From Endozoicomonas sp965198415 (GTDB lineage Bacteria > Pseudomonadota > Gammaproteobacteria > Pseudomonadales > Endozoicomonadaceae): a stretch of 64,000 nt of DNA. Numbering within the stretch: position 1 is the stretch's first letter; every line of letters starts with the position of its first letter. Location of the stretch: contig CBDAPN010000028.1 of NCBI GenBank assembly GCA_965198415.1, forward strand, positions 565,367-629,366. Reading direction: 5' to 3'. The notes below the pieces were generated by a model that worked only from the letters and a program-made list of their open reading frames with translations, searched no databases and was not told the origin of the DNA. Positions 46,926 through 54,025 of the stretch are shown here, in pieces. A program made the position numbers and the translations under genes.

Positions 46926-47789
46926 ATGGACGCAAACCTGACCAAGGCACTACAGCAAGACACAGAAGGCTTTTCTGAAGATGCAGCCCAGAAATTCATC
47001 AACAGGCTAACAGAGATTCGGGATTATGTCCCTAAAATCGGGGTGCTTGGCAAGACCGGTGCTGGCAAGTCTTCTTTGTGCAACGCACTGTTTGGAGCTG
47101 AACTTTGTCCGGTATCGGATGTTGAAGCCTGTACACGGGAAGCCAAGGAAGTGCTTCTGCAGATGGAGCAGGGCAAAGGCATGACGCTGGTGGATGTGCC
47201 CGGCGTCGGTGAAAATATCAGGCGGGATGAAGAGTACGCTCGGTTATACAACAACTTGCTACCGGAGTTGGATCTGGTGATCTGGGTTCTCAAGGCCGAT
47301 GACCGTGCGTACTCAGTGGATATTGAGTGTTTCGAAAAAATGGTCAGACCCTATATGGAGCAGGGCATTCCATTCTTCGTAGTGCTGAATCAGGTTGACA
47401 AGGTTTCCCCGTTTCGGGAATGGGACTGTAAGCGAGGGATACCGGGGGCAACTCAGGCAGAAAATATTCGCCGCAAAGTAACGGACGTCTCCAGTAGCTT
47501 TTCTCTCCCAAGCTCACGGGTACTGCCGGTGTCGGTAGAAGAAAAGTATGGATTGTTCCGATTGGTGGAAGAAATGATCTTTGCTCTGCCAAACGAGAAG
47601 AAAGTTTCTATCGGTGGCACATTCGACGACGACGTCATTAGCCCCAAAGCCCGTAAAGTAGTAAAGCAGTCCATTTTTGATGTGGTCAAGGATGCCGCTG
47701 TGAAACTGATTACCAGTCCAGTGGTAGTTGTCCAAGTTGTTTCCAAGGCATGGGATATTGCCAAGAGCGTTTTCAGGAGATGGTTCTGA
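46926..47789 (+). CDS. Small GTPase with C-terminal amphipathic segment (GTPase 1)
   Basis: The 287-residue protein has a complete Ras-like GTPase core: P-loop GKTGAGKS at residues 42-49, switch Thr in EACTRE, G3 DVPGVGE and G4 NQVDK. An NALFG motif just after the P-loop places it with the TRAFAC class near YeeP/Era/IRG-type GTPases. The last 45 residues are hydrophobic and basic (AAVKLITSPVVVVQVVSKAW), ending RRWF, and could contact membrane. GGAGAGACGG lies before the ATG. The next GTPase starts in its stop codon (TGATG). Its place behind operator site 1 and beside card1 suggests a defence role; the fold is known, the role is inferred. Confidence 0.85.
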   Translation: MDANLTKALQQDTEGFSEDAAQKFINRLTEIRDYVPKIGVLGKTGAGKSSLCNALFGAELCPVSDVEACTREAKEVLLQMEQGKGMTLVDVPGVGENIRRDEEYARLYNNLLPELDLVIWVLKADDRAYSVDIECFEKMVRPYMEQGIPFFVVLNQVDKVSPFREWDCKRGIPGATQAENIRRKVTDVSSSFSLPSSRVLPVSVEEKYGLFRLVEEMIFALPNEKKVSIGGTFDDDVISPKARKVVKQSIFDVVKDAAVKLITSPVVVVQVVSKAWDIAKSVFRRWF

Positions 47790-48514
47790 TGAATGGGTTG
47801 CAGTGCAGCGTTGTTCTGAACGGGCATCTTGCAACGCTGTGTCAGAACGCTCCCGGTTTTTCGATTCTGAAGTGCTCTGGCCTGATTCCCGGAAGAGGTG
47901 TGATCTGGAATCGAGGCGGAAAAACGACCGAGGACATACAGATCGTCGTGATGGGAAAAACCGGCTACGGCAAGTCCACCTTACTCAACCGTTTGGTGGG
48001 CAGTACGGTGTTTCGAACCAGCGATACTGAAGCCTGTACCCGTCGAATGGAGTCAGCCGACTTTGTTTTACCGTATGGACAAGACCAGTATTTTTCCCTG
48101 GCAGATCTGCCCGGTATCGGTGAAAACCCGGAGCGGGATCGAGAGTATATCGACCTCTATCGAAAAACTCTGGGGCAGGCCAGCCTGATTGTGTATGTGG
48201 TCAGGGCGGACCAACGGGATCTATCGAAAGATGAGTGGGCTTTTAACGAGCTGTTTAGAACGCCATTCGAGCGCAGCAAGGTATTGATAGCCCTGAATGC
48301 CGTGGACAAAATTGAGCCACTGTCCCGGGTTCTGCCATTTCGTCTCTCAAGTGAGCAGCTAGGTAATCTTGAGCGAAGAATCGGTATGGTGAGCAGGGCG
48401 CTGAATATTCCTAAGAGCCAGGTGGTGCCTGTATCGGCAGAAGAAGGTTATGGAATGATAAATCTGGTTGAGCGCATGATGCAGGGAGTTCAACCCCTGT
48501 TATCGCATTTGTAG
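47789..48514 (+). CDS. Small GTPase, second member of the pair (GTPase 2)
   Basis: This 241-residue protein has the motifs of its neighbour: P-loop GKTGYGKST, switch Thr in EACTRRM, G3 DLPGIGE, and NAVDK at the G4 position. It has no hydrophobic C-terminal tail and carries a different N-terminal segment with three cysteines. The open frame goes back to 47750, but the ATG at 47789 overlaps the previous stop and has AGGAG about ten bases upstream. Two paralogs with different ends and coupled translation suggest a heterodimer, as known for septins and some immunity GTPases. Confidence 0.83.
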   Translation: MNGLQCSVVLNGHLATLCQNAPGFSILKCSGLIPGRGVIWNRGGKTTEDIQIVVMGKTGYGKSTLLNRLVGSTVFRTSDTEACTRRMESADFVLPYGQDQYFSLADLPGIGENPERDREYIDLYRKTLGQASLIVYVVRADQRDLSKDEWAFNELFRTPFERSKVLIALNAVDKIEPLSRVLPFRLSSEQLGNLERRIGMVSRALNIPKSQVVPVSAEEGYGMINLVERMMQGVQPLLSHL

Positions 48515-48594
48515 TAGAACTATTCAGGGTGGTCCGGTTATTTCAGACTGCCCTATATGTACTTTACCTTATAAGCATCATTTCCTTTAGTCCC

Positions 48595-48610
48595 TTCACA
48601 AGGTTGTTAA
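48595..48610. promoter_or_regulatory. Shared operator dyad, site 2 (viperin)
   Basis: TTCACAAGGTTGTTAA matches site 1 at all but one base; the right arm has one mismatch. It lies 95 bp before the viperin start codon in the gap after the GTPase operon, so viperin has its own regulated promoter. Confidence 0.75.
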
Positions 48611-48704
48611 AAATATCCCAACACGCTCATAGCGTTACTATCAGTCCTGTAAGCCCCGGCGATTTCCAGGGCAATAATCAACAAAAACACTCTGGGGGAT
48701 AGAC

Positions 48705-49616
48705 ATGAGCAACCAACTGACTCCGGTGAAAAACGTGCTGGCCGACGAACTGGTGATCAACTGGCACATTACCGAAGCCTGCAACTACCGCTGCAAGTTC
48801 TGTTACGCTCAATGGAACAACGCCTGTGAACTGCATCGTAAGATCGGCGGCGTTGAACGCCTTATTGAGAAACTGGCCAACTACTTTATCCACTCGCAGA
48901 ACCCTCTGAAGGAAAAAATGGGTTACTCATCAGTACGCCTCAACTTTGCCGGTGGCGAACCTCTGCTGCTGAAAGAACGGATAATCAGTGCAATCCGCTC
49001 TGCTCATAAAGCAGGCTTCAAGTTGTCGATCATTACCAATGGCCACTTTCTGAATAACCAGTTTATTGAGCAGGCAGGTTCTTTGCTGGATATGGTGGGT
49101 ATCAGCTTTGATTCCCAGTACCGCGATGGCCAGACTGCTATCGGCAGAATGGATCGCCATGGGCATGGTATCAGCGCCCAGGATTTGCTCGCAAAAACCG
49201 CTATGCTGCGCGAACAACGTTCCGATATGGCAATCAAGATTAACACCGTAGTCAATGCCGTGAACTGGCAGGAAGATTTTAATGATCTGATAACCCGGAT
49301 CAATCCTTGTCGCTGGAAAGTCTTGCAGGTTTTACCGGTATTGGATCAGGTTGATCTCTCTGTGACTGCCGGACAGTTCCAGTCTTTTGTTGAACGACAC
49401 AACCAGTTGACTCTACCGGTGGTGGTTGAAGATAACCAGTGCATGGCAGGCTCCTATCTGATGATTGACCCGGCAGGTCGTTTCTACCAGAGTGCTTTTC
49501 AGCGAATCGGCTACGACTACAGCCAGTCTATTCTCGATGTCAGTGTTAGCCAGGCACTGTCACAGATAGCCTTTACCCCTGAGCATTTTGCTGCCCGCTA
49601 TGACCTGATAGCCTGA
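48705..49616 (+). CDS. pVip: Prokaryotic viperin (radical SAM antiviral enzyme)
   Basis: Prokaryotic viperins convert CTP, GTP or UTP to the 3-prime-deoxy-3-prime,4-prime-didehydro form, which ends viral RNA chains. The 303-residue protein has the radical SAM cluster motif CNYRCKFC (Cys26, Cys30, Cys33) after NWHITEA, and the SAM-binding GGEP in LNFAGGEPLL. The viperin-specific C-terminal blocks are IKINTVVNAVNWQEDF, INPCRWKVLQVLPV and the ending SYLMIDPAGRFYQ...SILDVS. These C-terminal blocks align by eye with animal viperin, which separates it from other radical SAM enzymes such as MoaA. GGGGGA precedes the ATG. The nucleotide specificity cannot be read. It sits within a type III-B CRISPR island behind operator site 2. 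Confidence 0.94.
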   Translation: MSNQLTPVKNVLADELVINWHITEACNYRCKFCYAQWNNACELHRKIGGVERLIEKLANYFIHSQNPLKEKMGYSSVRLNFAGGEPLLLKERIISAIRSAHKAGFKLSIITNGHFLNNQFIEQAGSLLDMVGISFDSQYRDGQTAIGRMDRHGHGISAQDLLAKTAMLREQRSDMAIKINTVVNAVNWQEDFNDLITRINPCRWKVLQVLPVLDQVDLSVTAGQFQSFVERHNQLTLPVVVEDNQCMAGSYLMIDPAGRFYQSAFQRIGYDYSQSILDVSVSQALSQIAFTPEHFAARYDLIA

Positions 49617-49642
49617 ACCGGCATAGCTCGGGAAAACAGATA

Positions 49643-49658
49643 CCCACAAGGTTGTGAA
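49643..49658. promoter_or_regulatory. Shared operator dyad, site 3 (Gly/Ala-rich gene)
   Basis: CCCACAAGGTTGTGAA carries the perfect 5-base arms CACAA and TTGTG. It lies 115 bp before the Gly/Ala-rich gene and just after the viperin stop. A TATGAT hexamer at 49685 could be the -10 element of the promoter it controls. Confidence 0.78.
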
Positions 49659-49772
49659 ACATCGTCGTGCAACATTCTTTGGGTATGATAAGTCCATCAA
49701 AGCGGATAACCGGCAAACGAAAAGCCTCCGCTGGGATAATTGTTAAAAAACGGAAACCGAAAGGAGAGAGTT

Positions 49773-50132
49773 ATGGGTTTATGGGACGCTCTGTGCGACA
49801 CTCTATGCGACACGGTAGGTAGTGCAGTTGACGCTGTCTGTGAAAATCCGGTGAAAAGCGTACTGATTGCAGGTACCACCATTGCTACCGGAGGTGTAGC
49901 CTTGGCAGCGGCTCCAGCCATTGGTGCCGCAGCCAGTGCCGCAGGTCTTGGTGCAGCTGCAGGCACTTTGTCAGGTGCGGCCGCTTCATCGGCCGGTCTG
50001 GCTGCCTTGGGTGGTGGTAGTCTGGCGACGGGTGGCCTTGGCATGGCCGGAGGCACAGCGGTAGTCACTGCAGCGGGGGCAACAGTTGGAGGTGGTGCTG
50101 CTGCTGTAATCACCACGGAGCTGGATAACTGA
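49773..50132 (+). CDS. Gly/Ala-rich hydrophobic small protein (ISG12/IFI6-like composition)
   Basis: The 119-residue product starts MGLWDALCDTLCDTVGSAVD, with a cysteine-spaced amphipathic helix. It continues into about 85 residues made almost only of Gly, Ala, Ser, Thr, Val and Leu (SVLIAGTTIATGGVALAAAP, then LAALGGGSLATGGLGMAGG). This is a glycine-zipper pattern fit for helices packed in a membrane. Its composition and size resemble the animal interferon-induced ISG12/IFI6 proteins, but I cannot show homology. AAAGGAGAG stands before the ATG at 49773; an in-frame start at 49740 lacks such a site. It has its own operator (site 3). It may be a membrane-acting effector of the island. Confidence 0.72.
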   Translation: MGLWDALCDTLCDTVGSAVDAVCENPVKSVLIAGTTIATGGVALAAAPAIGAAASAAGLGAAAGTLSGAAASSAGLAALGGGSLATGGLGMAGGTAVVTAAGATVGGGAAAVITTELDN

Positions 50133-50151
50133 CACTCCCCGCACTAACGCA

Positions 50152-50217
50152 CCAAAGGGCATAAATACCCAAAAGGGCATAAATACCCAAAGGGCATAAA
50201 TACCCAAAGGGCATAAA
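50152..50217. repeat. Short tandem repeat, four 16-bp units
   Basis: Four copies of CCAAAGGGCATAAATA-type units, the second with one extra A, lie between the Gly/Ala-rich gene and cas6, which converge here. The unit is the reverse complement of the unit at 143-193, about 50 kb away. Both sites lie between convergent genes. Confidence 0.82.
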
Positions 50218-50287
50218 GGCGGTGCTTACGCAATCTCCGGTAAAACCGTCAAACCAAGGGAGGGGGGAGAAGATAATCTTTTCTCCC

Positions 50288-51208
50288 TTATTCCAGCGTA
50301 TAACTCCCCATCCCAAAGCTGGCATTCTTGCCGATATGAAGCCACTGCCCTAAATGCAGAAACTCCCGAAACGGTTCAATCCTCCCCGATAACCTGACAT
50401 TGCCTACTACTCCTCCCAACGCCATGCGCTGTTGTTGTCGAGAGGAAAAACGCTGCCAGTCACACCAGGTCAACTGATGTTCCATTCTCACTTCATCTGC
50501 AGCCAAGCTAAGGAAGCGGGAGTCCTTAAAGAACGTCTGGTTCAAATGCAAATCACCCACCAGAGAGATTCGACGAACCAGAGTCATCAGCAGTGCCCGT
50601 GGGGTAAAGGTATCAGGATTTAATGGGCGACCATTATGCTGTAACCGCAAGGGTGTCTTGAAATTAAGGGTTATACTGTCGTTTTTCTGAATAACAGGTT
50701 CTGAAAGTATTTTATTGTGAGGCACTACCTCCGGTGTTTGTATTTGCCAGATGTTCTGTTCCTCTGTTCCACACAGCCTGACTGAAGTCAGTATGAGCGG
50801 TGTTCGATTTTTTCCTACCCCCTGTTGTCCTGCCCGCTGCCAGGCGTAAATAATCAGCGGAAGTTGTTCCAGTGCCTTGCCCCATAGAACCATATCAAAG
50901 CTGAAGGTCTCTCCAGCCTTCAGTTTTTGCTGGCCGACAGGGGGTGGTTCCACAACATAGCAGCCAGGTGCCTGGGAAAGCTTCTGCAAACGGTGGTGTT
51001 TGGCTGGTGGCTCAAAAATATTGGTATACAAGCAGCTCTGGTAGAGCGGACAGGTTTTGCAGTCTTTTGCACCCGTTACACAACTGCTGGCCCGCAGTGC
51101 ATGCCCAAAGGCTCCCCGTAGCAGGGAGCCGGAAAAAAAGGGCAAAACCATTGGTTCTTGTAAAATGAAAGAAAACCGGTAGCGGGCTAGCTGGATGGAG
51201 AAGGTCAT
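50288..51208 (-). CDS. cas6: CRISPR pre-crRNA endonuclease Cas6
   Basis: Cas6 cuts the CRISPR transcript inside each repeat to give crRNAs with an 8-nt repeat handle. The 306-residue product has the two RAMP ferredoxin-like halves of the type III-associated Cas6. A Cys cluster (Cys43, Cys50, Cys53, Cys59 in CKTCPLYQSC) is also found in this subgroup, and the C-terminal Gly-rich loop reads IGKNASFGMGSY. The catalytic His cannot be placed by eye. It follows the NE0113-family gene by three bases, so the two form one minus-strand operon. The handle it would leave on crRNAs from either array is ATTGAGAC. Confidence 0.9.
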   Translation of the reverse strand: MTFSIQLARYRFSFILQEPMVLPFFSGSLLRGAFGHALRASSCVTGAKDCKTCPLYQSCLYTNIFEPPAKHHRLQKLSQAPGCYVVEPPPVGQQKLKAGETFSFDMVLWGKALEQLPLIIYAWQRAGQQGVGKNRTPLILTSVRLCGTEEQNIWQIQTPEVVPHNKILSEPVIQKNDSITLNFKTPLRLQHNGRPLNPDTFTPRALLMTLVRRISLVGDLHLNQTFFKDSRFLSLAADEVRMEHQLTWCDWQRFSSRQQQRMALGGVVGNVRLSGRIEPFREFLHLGQWLHIGKNASFGMGSYTLE

Positions 51209-51211
51209 ATT

Positions 51212-52366
51212 TTATTCAACAAATTCCAGAACAGCAGGATCAATACCGTAGAGGCCACTGCCCTGCTTACCCCGCCTCTTAACAAGATAAGGTTCTGCTA
51301 CCGGTGTTGGAAGCGCATCAGTCAGAAGCTTCTTGATCCGGGTGTTACGCTGCTTAAAATAGTCGTGATCCATACCGTTTTTTAAAGCTTCATCGGTCGT
51401 TTCTTTTGTCTGAATATCACACTTTTCCCGCCATTCGATAAACTTTTCTTTATAGTCTTCATTTGCCTCTCCTTTAAAAGGGATAAGAATTAAGTCACCG
51501 CCTGTGTTCTGTTGTTCACTGACAATAAACCGGTAAAAAGCATACTCAACCGGTGTAAACTTGATTTCTACTCCAGAACAATAGACAAGCTGATCTACAT
51601 CCTCCTTACCGAAAGCCAACGACAACGGTTTTTCAATCAGTCGCATGCGCTCAATTGCTGCACGAAAGTCCTGTTTCCCCTCAATCAACTGTTTTGGCAG
51701 TTCATGTCTCAGGCGAATAAACGGTATATCCGCTAGCGATACCTCGGCATCATGAGCATCAATCTCCTCACCATTCCATTTTTTAATCATATGGCTGGCA
51801 GGTGTCGTGTAGTAAAAATCTCTCAGCCCTTCATAGTCCGCATCAACCAACACATGGGAGAGTCGGTCCTGTGGCCGTCCATAAAGAGAGAGCGCATAGC
51901 CGGTAAAGTAGCTCATGGTTTTACGGCCACCGGCCAGTGAGATGTGCAGACTGCAGTTATCATCCTCGGTCAACTCGCAAACCAGAGAGAGGATGGCATT
52001 CGCTGCGCTTTCGTTATCCTCTTTGGTCACAATATCTTCAAGCGGCTTTTTGTCAGCACCAGTAATGACACGAATATTGCCTTCGTTAAAAGCCGTTTCA
52101 GCAAACCCATAGTCCCGGCAGAAACGATAAAAGTGCCCGTCTTCTTCGGTAAGCAGCGCTTTAACAGCTCCCTCCGACTTACCGGGAACACCGTATTTAC
52201 CACCGTTGGTGGTAATCATATATACCTCATCCGGAACAAAAGGTGTCTCCTGATGCAGCAGGGCGTACAGGGTTTCCGTCAACACCTGTGGAGACATACC
52301 GCTGGCCACCAGAAGAACCTTCCGGGGCCAGGATGCAGGATCAGGGATAGAGCCGGTTGTGCCCAT
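51212..52366 (-). CDS. NE0113-family CARF protein (Csm6-like CARF / putative ring nuclease or regulator)
   Basis: The 384-residue protein begins with the NE0113-family CARF signature VLLVASGMSPQVLTETLYAL. The second CARF motif, ISLAGGRKTMSYFTGYAL, lies near residue 145. These bind cyclic oligoadenylates. The C-terminal third has a segment TPVEYAFYRFIV, a basic helix RNTRIKKLL, and a strand-turn-strand SGLYGIDPAVLEF that looks like a winged helix. No RxxxxH HEPN motif is visible, so it is not an RNase of the Csm6 type. It may be a ring nuclease, as proposed for relatives, or a cOA-responsive transcription regulator. GGAGG stands before the ATG. It is divergent from csx16-cas1, with operator site 4 between them. 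Confidence 0.82.
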   Translation of the reverse strand: MGTTGSIPDPASWPRKVLLVASGMSPQVLTETLYALLHQETPFVPDEVYMITTNGGKYGVPGKSEGAVKALLTEEDGHFYRFCRDYGFAETAFNEGNIRVITGADKKPLEDIVTKEDNESAANAILSLVCELTEDDNCSLHISLAGGRKTMSYFTGYALSLYGRPQDRLSHVLVDADYEGLRDFYYTTPASHMIKKWNGEEIDAHDAEVSLADIPFIRLRHELPKQLIEGKQDFRAAIERMRLIEKPLSLAFGKEDVDQLVYCSGVEIKFTPVEYAFYRFIVSEQQNTGGDLILIPFKGEANEDYKEKFIEWREKCDIQTKETTDEALKNGMDHDYFKQRNTRIKKLLTDALPTPVAEPYLVKRRGKQGSGLYGIDPAVLEFVE

Positions 52367-52545
52367 GGTGACACCTCCATTAAAACAAAACAGTCAGGGT
52401 AGAAAGATCGGCAATAATGTACCATTTTCTGCTGTAGGAACAACCTCGTGCCGAGGTTTCTCACCACCTGCCGCCCTGCATCACTTATTCAATTCCGCTC
52501 ATAAAAAAACCGATACTGACATTACAGAGCCTGATGAAACCACCG

Positions 52546-52561
52546 CCCACAAGGTTGTGAA
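52546..52561. promoter_or_regulatory. Shared operator dyad, site 4 (NE0113-cas6 / csx16-cas1)
   Basis: CCCACAAGGTTGTGAA with perfect CACAA/TTGTG arms, followed by TACCCC. It lies 62 bp before csx16 and 180 bp before the divergent NE0113-family gene. If the latter is the regulator, this would be an autoregulatory site. Confidence 0.8.
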
Positions 52562-52622
52562 TACCCCACTTCTTAACGGATACAGATACATTATTGCCAT
52601 CCGTTCAACCAAAGGAATTCCT

Positions 52623-52928
52623 ATGCGTACAATTCTGGTAACCCGCCATCCCGGAGCTATTCAATGGATACACGACAGTGGAGTAAAAATCAGCTGTCAT
52701 CTGGAACATCTGGACACCAACGATATTCAGGCCGGTGATACCGTTATCGGAGTACTTCCCGTGCATCTGGCAGCACAGGTGTGTGCCCGTGGCGGGAAAT
52801 ACCTGCACATTTGTATGGAAGTCCCGCAGGTGGCAAGAGGCAAGGAACTGAACAGTAATGAAATGGCTCAGTTCAATGCGTCTCTCCAGCGTTTTGATGT
52901 AACCAGCTCAGCCATAGGAAGTCGATAA
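52623..52928 (+). CDS. csx16: CRISPR-associated protein Csx16
   Basis: The 101-residue product has the Csx16 (VVA1548-family) layout: MRTILVTRHPGAIQWI at the start, a central VIGVLPVHLAAQVC block, and EVP..ARGKELNSNEMAQFNA near the end. Csx16 occurs only with type III CRISPR. From memory, recent work groups it with small ring nucleases that remove cyclic oligoadenylates, but I cannot verify that here. The ATG at 52623 has AAGGA seven bases upstream; the longer open frame to 52359 has no support. Its stop overlaps the start of cas1 (TAATG), so the two are coupled. Confidence 0.9.
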   Translation: MRTILVTRHPGAIQWIHDSGVKISCHLEHLDTNDIQAGDTVIGVLPVHLAAQVCARGGKYLHICMEVPQVARGKELNSNEMAQFNASLQRFDVTSSAIGSR

Positions 52929-53869
52929 TGGAAACACTGCTACTGGATCGTCAGGGCATTGAGCTTGATGCCCAAGAAGGGCGACTGCTGGTCAGGCATC
53001 CTGATCCGACACGCTCTCTCTCACTGCCTGTTCAACATTTACAGAAGGTGTTGGTACTGTCTCCGATAACGCTGAACAGCCGGGTGATTGCCTTACTGGC
53101 AAAGCATGATGTCGCCTGTGTGTTCGCAGATACGGCAGGAACACCATCTGTTATCTCACCGCTGCCCCCGGTACATGCCCAGCGTGTGCTTGGGCAGGTA
53201 TCCATTGCCACAACACCGCAGTTGCAGCAAAAAGCGGCGCAGGGGTTAATCAAGGCGAAAGTGCTGCGCCAGAAAATATGGCTGGAAAACCTGGCCCCTC
53301 AGATTGGGGAGGCACTGGGGAATATAGTCAATCAGTTGCATACCCAGCTTCACTCATCTCAGGCTCTGCTTGGTTACGAAGGCGCAGCAGCCAGGCTGGT
53401 GTGGCAGTTTTTTGCGCAGCATTTCTCAGAAAACTTTGGTTTTACCGGACGCAACAGGAGGCCACCAAAAGACCCGGTAAACAGCGTATTGTCCCTTTCG
53501 GCAACCCTTGCCCGGCACGAGGCGGTGATAGCTTTGCGAGCCTGTGGCCTAGACCCATTCTGTGGGATTTTCCATGTCCCCAGAGCAGGAAGGGAATCAC
53601 TGGCCTGGGATATGGTTGAACTGGTTCGCCCCCGGTTAGAAGAATGGACGTTTGAGGACTTCAGCACGGGGAAACTGACAACAGAACACTTCTCTTTCCA
53701 TCCTAAAAAAGGCTGTAAGCTGGTTAAATGTGGGCGTATCACATGGTTCAGTCTTTGGGCAGAAAGGCGAAAATGGGTTCGTCGCTATTTGCTGAGAATT
53801 GCCCGGCAGTGGGGAGCAGAAGCGGAGCGTCTGGCAAGCCAGACAGGTGTGACCAGTGTAAAAAAGTAA
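52928..53869 (+). CDS. cas1: CRISPR integrase Cas1, copy a
   Basis: Cas1 inserts new spacers next to the leader. The 313-residue protein has the N-terminal beta domain and a C-terminal helical domain. The metal site is intact: Glu151 (LGYEGAAAR), His216 (FHVPRAGRESLAWD) and the Asp228/Glu231 pair. The FTGRNRRPPKDPVN block is typical of type III Cas1. It is coupled to csx16 and has no cas2 directly after it; array 1 with its leader follows. A second Cas1 with different sequence lies 1.2 kb further on. The two are clearly divergent, so this is not a recent duplication. Confidence 0.94.
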   Translation: METLLLDRQGIELDAQEGRLLVRHPDPTRSLSLPVQHLQKVLVLSPITLNSRVIALLAKHDVACVFADTAGTPSVISPLPPVHAQRVLGQVSIATTPQLQQKAAQGLIKAKVLRQKIWLENLAPQIGEALGNIVNQLHTQLHSSQALLGYEGAAARLVWQFFAQHFSENFGFTGRNRRPPKDPVNSVLSLSATLARHEAVIALRACGLDPFCGIFHVPRAGRESLAWDMVELVRPRLEEWTFEDFSTGKLTTEHFSFHPKKGCKLVKCGRITWFSLWAERRKWVRRYLLRIARQWGAEAERLASQTGVTSVKK

Positions 53870-53922
53870 CTCACTTTGAGAATGTAACTATGATAAAATG
53901 ATCAGTTGCAGACAACAGTTGG

Positions 53923-54025
53923 TATTTATGAAATGGGTTATTTTTTAAGCGCTCTGCGACAATTGAAAAACACGTTCAACCCCCTTTGTAACTTATTGAT
54001 TGCAAAGGGCTATTTTTGTGGTAGA
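53923..54025 (+). promoter_or_regulatory. CRISPR leader of array 1
   Basis: The AT-rich segment before the first repeat matches the one before array 2 over about 95 bp: shared TTTTTTAAGCGCTC, AAAACACGTTC, ACTTATTGATTGCAAA and a final TAGA just before the repeat. It should hold the array promoter and the spacer-integration anchor. Orientation (leader left, array right) agrees with the ATTGAGAC handle at repeat ends. Confidence 0.85.

Noticed and set aside
51212..52366. Csm6/Csx1-type HEPN ribonuclease
   Set aside because: CARF motifs are clear, but no R-x4-6-H motif of HEPN domains could be found in the C-terminal part.
52436..52465. Sixth copy of the operator dyad (ACAACCTCGTGCCGAGG)
   Set aside because: It differs from the CACAA-N2-TTGTG core at several bases and forms another short inverted repeat, so it is not counted.
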